64,000 bases of DNA from Zeaxanthinibacter sp. PT1. Its GTDB lineage: Bacteria > Bacteroidota > Bacteroidia > Flavobacteriales > Flavobacteriaceae. Made by a program: the position numbers and the translations under genes. The DNA is taken from assembly GCF_028464225.1 (NCBI RefSeq), contig NZ_JAQPCN010000004.1, positions 186,001 through 250,000 on the forward strand. The letters are read 5' to 3'. The first letter of the stretch is position 1, and every line of letters starts with the position of its first letter. The notes beneath the pieces were generated by a model that saw nothing but the letters and a program-made list of their open reading frames with translations, searched no databases and was not told where the DNA came from. Positions 61,170-64,000 of the stretch are shown piece after piece.

Positions 61170-61859
61170 TTAATTACGGGTCAAGGCATCTAAGATCTTA
61201 GGGACTCCACTGACGGCACTTTCTGCATAGATGTGGAGGTTCCTGAAATCCGCTTCTGATACACTGGGCTTTGGATCCACAAAATAGATAGGGGTTTCAT
61301 CCGGGGCATAATGGACCAGTCCGGCGGCCGGGTATACCTGCATAGAGGTCCCGATAATGATCAGGATATCGGCATCACTGGTCAGATTCGCTGCTACCGG
61401 CATCAGCGGAACCTCCTCCCCAAACCAGACAATATGGGGGCGTAACTGGTGACCTTGTTCACAGTGGTCTCCCCAGCAAATATCTTTTGTCCAGGGAAAA
61501 GGTTCTGCCCCCGGGCGTGTACTTCGAGCTTTGAGTAGTTCGCCATGCAGATGAAGGACATTACTGCTTCCGGCCCTCTCGTGCAAGTCATCAACATTCT
61601 GGGTGATAATATGCACTTCGTAGTGTTCTTCCAGGGAGACAAGGGCTTTATGTGCTGCGTTGGGTTCTACCTGCAACAGTTGCCTCCGGCGTTGGTTGTA
61701 AAAATCGAGCACCAATTCAGGGTTGCTGTAAAATCCCTGGGGCGAGGCCACTTCCATCACGTCATGGCCTTCCCACAAGCCCTTGGCATCCCTGAAAGTT
61801 TTTAAACCGCTTTCCGCGCTGATCCCGGCACCCGTTAATGCAATCACTCTTTTTTTCAT
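61170..61859 (-). CDS. cobB: NAD-dependent protein deacylase, class III sirtuin
   Basis: A 229-residue sirtuin. Motifs are GAGISAESGLKTFRDAKG (10-27), TQNVDDLHERAGS (86-98) and catalytic His105 in LHLHGEL. Tyr54 and Arg57 (FYNQRRR) match the Y-x-x-R pair that lets E. coli CobB and SIRT5 remove succinyl and malonyl groups. Of the usual four zinc cysteines only Cys128 and Cys133 (CWGDHC) are seen, so a full zinc site is doubtful. It is probably a regulator of acetylated or succinylated metabolic enzymes. The downstream helical protein is coupled (5 bp gap); trmH is divergent. Confidence 0.9.
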   Translation of the reverse strand: MKKRVIALTGAGISAESGLKTFRDAKGLWEGHDVMEVASPQGFYSNPELVLDFYNQRRRQLLQVEPNAAHKALVSLEEHYEVHIITQNVDDLHERAGSSNVLHLHGELLKARSTRPGAEPFPWTKDICWGDHCEQGHQLRPHIVWFGEEVPLMPVAANLTSDADILIIIGTSMQVYPAAGLVHYAPDETPIYFVDPKPSVSEADFRNLHIYAESAVSGVPKILDALTRN

Positions 61860-61894
61860 CAGAAATAAATATACGTTTTTCTTAATTTCGGACT

Positions 61895-62554
61895 ATGGTC
61901 GATAAGGAATTGTTAGCATACCTGGAGGATTTTCTATCCCCGGAGCGCCGCAAACGTTTTGAAGAAGTACTGGCGAAAAGAACCCGTTATATCACCGTGG
62001 CTACCGAGGATATCTGGCAGATGCATAACGCAAGTGCGGTGATCCGCAGTTGCGAGGCATTCGGGGTACAGCAAGCCCACCTGATCGAGGGTAAATTCGG
62101 GGATAAGCTGGACCGTAAAATTGCTAGGGGGGCACAGAAATGGGTAGATGTATACCGGCATAAGAATTCCGAAGCTTGTATGCGGCATTTGCGTGATCAG
62201 GGGTATCGTATTGTCGCCACAACGCCCCACGCCACGTCTTCTACGCTGGACGATTTTGAATTGGAACAGCCCACAGCATTTTTTTTCGGAACGGAGAAGG
62301 AAGGCCTGAGTGAAGAGGTGATGCAGCAGGCCGATGCCTACCTGGCTATTCCTATGGCCGGTTTTACGGAAAGCCTCAACATCTCTGTGTCTGCAGCCAT
62401 CATCTTGAACGATTTGACCCAAAGACTCCGGAACTCACCACTGCCCTGGCAACTGAGTGAAGCTGAAAAGCTGGAAAAGCGGATGGACTGGACCCGCAAA
62501 TCGATCAAAAGCCTGGAAGCTATCGAAGCCCGTTTCTTCCGGGAAAAGGGATAA
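61895..62554 (+). CDS. TrmH-family tRNA/rRNA ribose methyltransferase
   Basis: A 219-residue SPOUT-class enzyme. The alpha/beta knot motifs are complete: 'EDIWQMHNASAVIRSCEAFG' (motif 1), 'AFFFGTEKEGLSEEVMQQAD' (motif 2) and AIPMAGFTESLNISVSAAI (motif 3). Members methylate the 2'-O of a guanosine, in TrmH G18 of tRNA. With the extra helical extensions and E/N-rich linkers I expect tRNA G18, but a 23S target is possible. It is divergent from the sirtuin gene across 35 bp. Confidence 0.9.
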   Translation: MVDKELLAYLEDFLSPERRKRFEEVLAKRTRYITVATEDIWQMHNASAVIRSCEAFGVQQAHLIEGKFGDKLDRKIARGAQKWVDVYRHKNSEACMRHLRDQGYRIVATTPHATSSTLDDFELEQPTAFFFGTEKEGLSEEVMQQADAYLAIPMAGFTESLNISVSAAIILNDLTQRLRNSPLPWQLSEAEKLEKRMDWTRKSIKSLEAIEARFFREKG

Positions 62555-62642
62555 AAATTCGGGGAATTAAATTAAAATTCATCCTAGGTAAAGAAATGGA
62601 TTTCCGTTAATTTTAATAGATAAACCATTTAATGATCCTATC

Positions 62643-63059
62643 ATGAAACTTACACCTTACCTCGCCTTTGACGGAAATTGCCAGGAGGCTATGGAATATT
62701 ATAAAGACATATTAAACGGGAGCCTGGATGTTAAGAAGTTTGCAGATGCCCCGGAATCTATGGAAACTCCGGACTTTATGATGCAAAAGGTAATGCATGC
62801 CCAATTGCAGTTCGGGGACCAGAAGATCTACGCTTGTGATACCATGCAGCCCAACCTTGTCCGGGGAAACGACCTCCACCTGAGCCTGAATATTCTGGAT
62901 GCGGAAGAGGCAACGGCCGTATTTAACGGATTAGCGGATGGGGGAGAGATCAATATGCCGCTCAAGGATGTTTTCTGGGGTGGTAAGTTCGGGATGGTCA
63001 AGGATAAATTTGGTACGCAATGGATGATCAGTACCGAAGAAATGGACGCTGGCTCCTGA
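62643..63059 (+). CDS. VOC family protein (PhnB / glyoxalase-like)
   Basis: A 138-residue protein of the vicinal oxygen chelate superfamily, PhnB-like branch. It begins KLTPYLAFDGNCQEAMEYYK, the characteristic start, and ends GMVKDKFGTQWMI with the family GxxxDxFGxxW phrase. Such proteins bind small ligands or metals; PhnB homologues are not enzymes of known activity. It is 88 bp after the trmH stop and may have its own weak promoter. Confidence 0.9.
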   Translation: MKLTPYLAFDGNCQEAMEYYKDILNGSLDVKKFADAPESMETPDFMMQKVMHAQLQFGDQKIYACDTMQPNLVRGNDLHLSLNILDAEEATAVFNGLADGGEINMPLKDVFWGGKFGMVKDKFGTQWMISTEEMDAGS

Positions 63060-63083
63060 GAAAAAAAGTCTGCAGGGTTACAG

Positions 63084-63111
63084 TTGCCATGGGCTTAAAT
63101 TCTTATCTTTA
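63084..63111 (+). promoter_or_regulatory. Possible promoter of the SRPBCC gene
   Basis: TTG (63084-63086) and TATCTTTA (63104-63111) with 17 bp between, one mismatch to TAnnTTTG and slightly short spacing. Confidence 0.35.
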
Positions 63112-63137
63112 ATAGTGTAACCAACACCTTTATTCTC

Positions 63138-63707
63138 ATGATCACAGCGCTCTATATTCTCGGCGGGATCGTTTTGCTTGTTATCGTACTGGCAGTAATC
63201 GCTCCTAAAAGTTATGATGTGAACCGGAGTATTACGATAAATCGTCCCCGGAAGGATGTCTTTGAATACCTGAAATACCTGAAGAACCAGGCCGAATGGT
63301 CTCCCTGGGAAAAAAAAGATCCCAATATGGAAAAGAAGTTCACCGGGACTGATGGATCCGTGGGGGCTGTGAGTTATTGGAAAGGGAATAAGGATGTGGG
63401 TGAAGGCGAACAAGAGATCACCGCGATACAGGAAGGGAAACGTGTGGATGGTGAATTACGATTCTTTAAACCCTGGAAATCACAGTCTGATTGTTACCTG
63501 ATCACAGATGACGCCGGGAAAGACAGTACTAAAGTCACCTGGGGATTCAGCGGTAATAATAAATTCCCGATGAGTATCATGATGTTGTTCATGAACATGG
63601 ATAAGGCGGTCGGGAAGGATTTTGAAGAAGGTCTGGGAAGTCTAAAAGCACGACTGGAGAAAGAACCTGCTACCCCGCGTACGGATAAAAAAATAACTCA
63701 CGGATAA
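63138..63707 (+). CDS. SRPBCC (START/Bet v1-like) family protein
   Basis: A 189-residue protein. An N-terminal hydrophobic helix (4-22) looks like a membrane anchor or signal. The rest follows the SRPBCC polyketide_cyc2 layout: 'YDVNRSITINRPRKDVFEYL', 'NQAEWSPWEKKDPNMEKKFT', 'KVTWGFSGNNKFPMSIMMLF', and a long C-terminal helix. The fold binds hydrophobic ligands in a deep cavity. Function is unknown. It lies just upstream of a broken VOC gene (24 bp gap) and may have shared an operon with it. Confidence 0.88.
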   Translation: MITALYILGGIVLLVIVLAVIAPKSYDVNRSITINRPRKDVFEYLKYLKNQAEWSPWEKKDPNMEKKFTGTDGSVGAVSYWKGNKDVGEGEQEITAIQEGKRVDGELRFFKPWKSQSDCYLITDDAGKDSTKVTWGFSGNNKFPMSIMMLFMNMDKAVGKDFEEGLGSLKARLEKEPATPRTDKKITHG

Positions 63708-63731
63708 GTTCATCCAGCTAAAAAACTACCT

Positions 63732-64000
63732 ATGAAACACAATATGATTGGCTGGGTAGAAATACCCGTAAACGATATGGACCGTGCCAAAAAATTCTAT
63801 GACTCGGTTTTCCAGATAGATATCCAAGTGCACAATATGGGGCCCCTGGTGATGGGATAGTTCCCTTATGCAGAAGATAAGCCGGGCACTACAGGTTCAT
63901 TAGTTTTGCATAAAGATTGGTATAAACCCAGTGATTCTCACGGCCCGCTGGTTTACTTTACCTCGGCAGATGTGCAACAGGAACTTGACCGGGTAGAACG
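63732..64000 (+). pseudogene. VOC family protein with an in-frame TAG (broken or misread; runs off the edge)
   Basis: From the ATG at 63732 the frame reads MKHNMIGWVEIPVNDMDRAK, the start of a VOC/glyoxalase gene, for 42 codons. Codon 43 is TAG (63858-63860), where the family has a Trp (G-W-F/P); reading on in the same frame gives FPYAEDKPGTTGSLVLHKDW and further VOC sequence to the window edge with no other stop. A single TGG-to-TAG change, or one sequencing error, explains this. There is no frameshift. The remaining frame is open at 64000. Confidence 0.85.

Noticed and set aside
1-64000. tRNA, rRNA, CRISPR, insertion sequence, prophage or attachment site
   Set aside because: I looked in all intergenic spaces; none shows cloverleaf, repeat-spacer or transposase patterns. 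Short tRNA-like folds cannot be fully excluded without a covariance search.

Overview
This window reads as chromosome of a member of the Bacteroidota, most likely a marine-type Flavobacteriaceae. The basis is family content (alternative GlmU, DUF4199, DUF4252, DUF5777, DUF6263 and DUF6515 proteins, a TonB-dependent receptor, a haloacid-type TPS/TPP fusion beside a GH15 enzyme, PurL as one long chain, a 950-residue CarB), several promoters of the Bacteroidota form TTTG-N18-20-TAnnTTTG, and mostly weak Shine-Dalgarno signals. I see no rRNA, tRNA, CRISPR array, insertion sequence or prophage. Base composition looks even throughout. The genus is not determined.

Layout. 1-4.2 kb: end of a CBM6-like protein, then exported hydrolases (M1 peptidase, dienelactone hydrolase lipoprotein, M28 peptidase). 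4.3-8.4 kb: trehalose synthesis fusion divergent from a GH15 glucoamylase/trehalase-like enzyme. 8.4-9.9 kb: PLP-dependent decarboxylase. 10-17.8 kb: beta-oxidation operon (MarR regulator, two-domain FadJ-like enzyme, thiolase, acyl-CoA dehydrogenase) with a 28-bp perfect palindrome at its promoter, then an acyl-CoA ligase. 17.9-22.9 kb: PurL and an RsmB-type methyltransferase. 23-25 kb: small exported protein and an ECF sigma factor operon. 25-30 kb: ABC exporter, phosphoglucomutase/mannomutase, glycosyltransferase, DUF4199. 30-38.8 kb: L31, GlmU-like, MtaB, GNAT, alpha/beta hydrolase, lytic transglycosylase with cardiolipin synthase, TPR and DUF6263 proteins, L34. 38.8-43.8 kb: CarB, then a YceI / cytochrome c lipoprotein / DUF5777 group. 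43.8-47.6 kb: oxidative pentose phosphate genes gndA, zwf, pgl. 47.6-49.9 kb: thioesterase, small membrane protein, RmuC. 49.9-55.2 kb: a corrinoid-type uptake locus, btuB behind a cobalamin riboswitch and divergent from btuFCD. 55.2-59.1 kb: S41 protease lipoprotein divergent from a second ECF sigma operon with two DUF4252 proteins. 59.1-64 kb: PurB, a helical protein, a sirtuin, TrmH-type methyltransferase, a VOC protein, SRPBCC protein, and a VOC gene broken by an in-frame TAG.

Most of the window is ordinary core metabolism. The observations most worth a second look are the MarR palindrome over the fad promoter, the ECF sigma / DUF4252 operon with an ECF-like autoregulatory promoter, the YceI / cytochrome / DUF5777 group, a CarB without the C-terminal allosteric domain, a riboswitch that covers btuB but not btuFCD, and the nonsense codon in the terminal VOC gene. 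I did not find anything I could call a wholly new defence or biosynthetic system.
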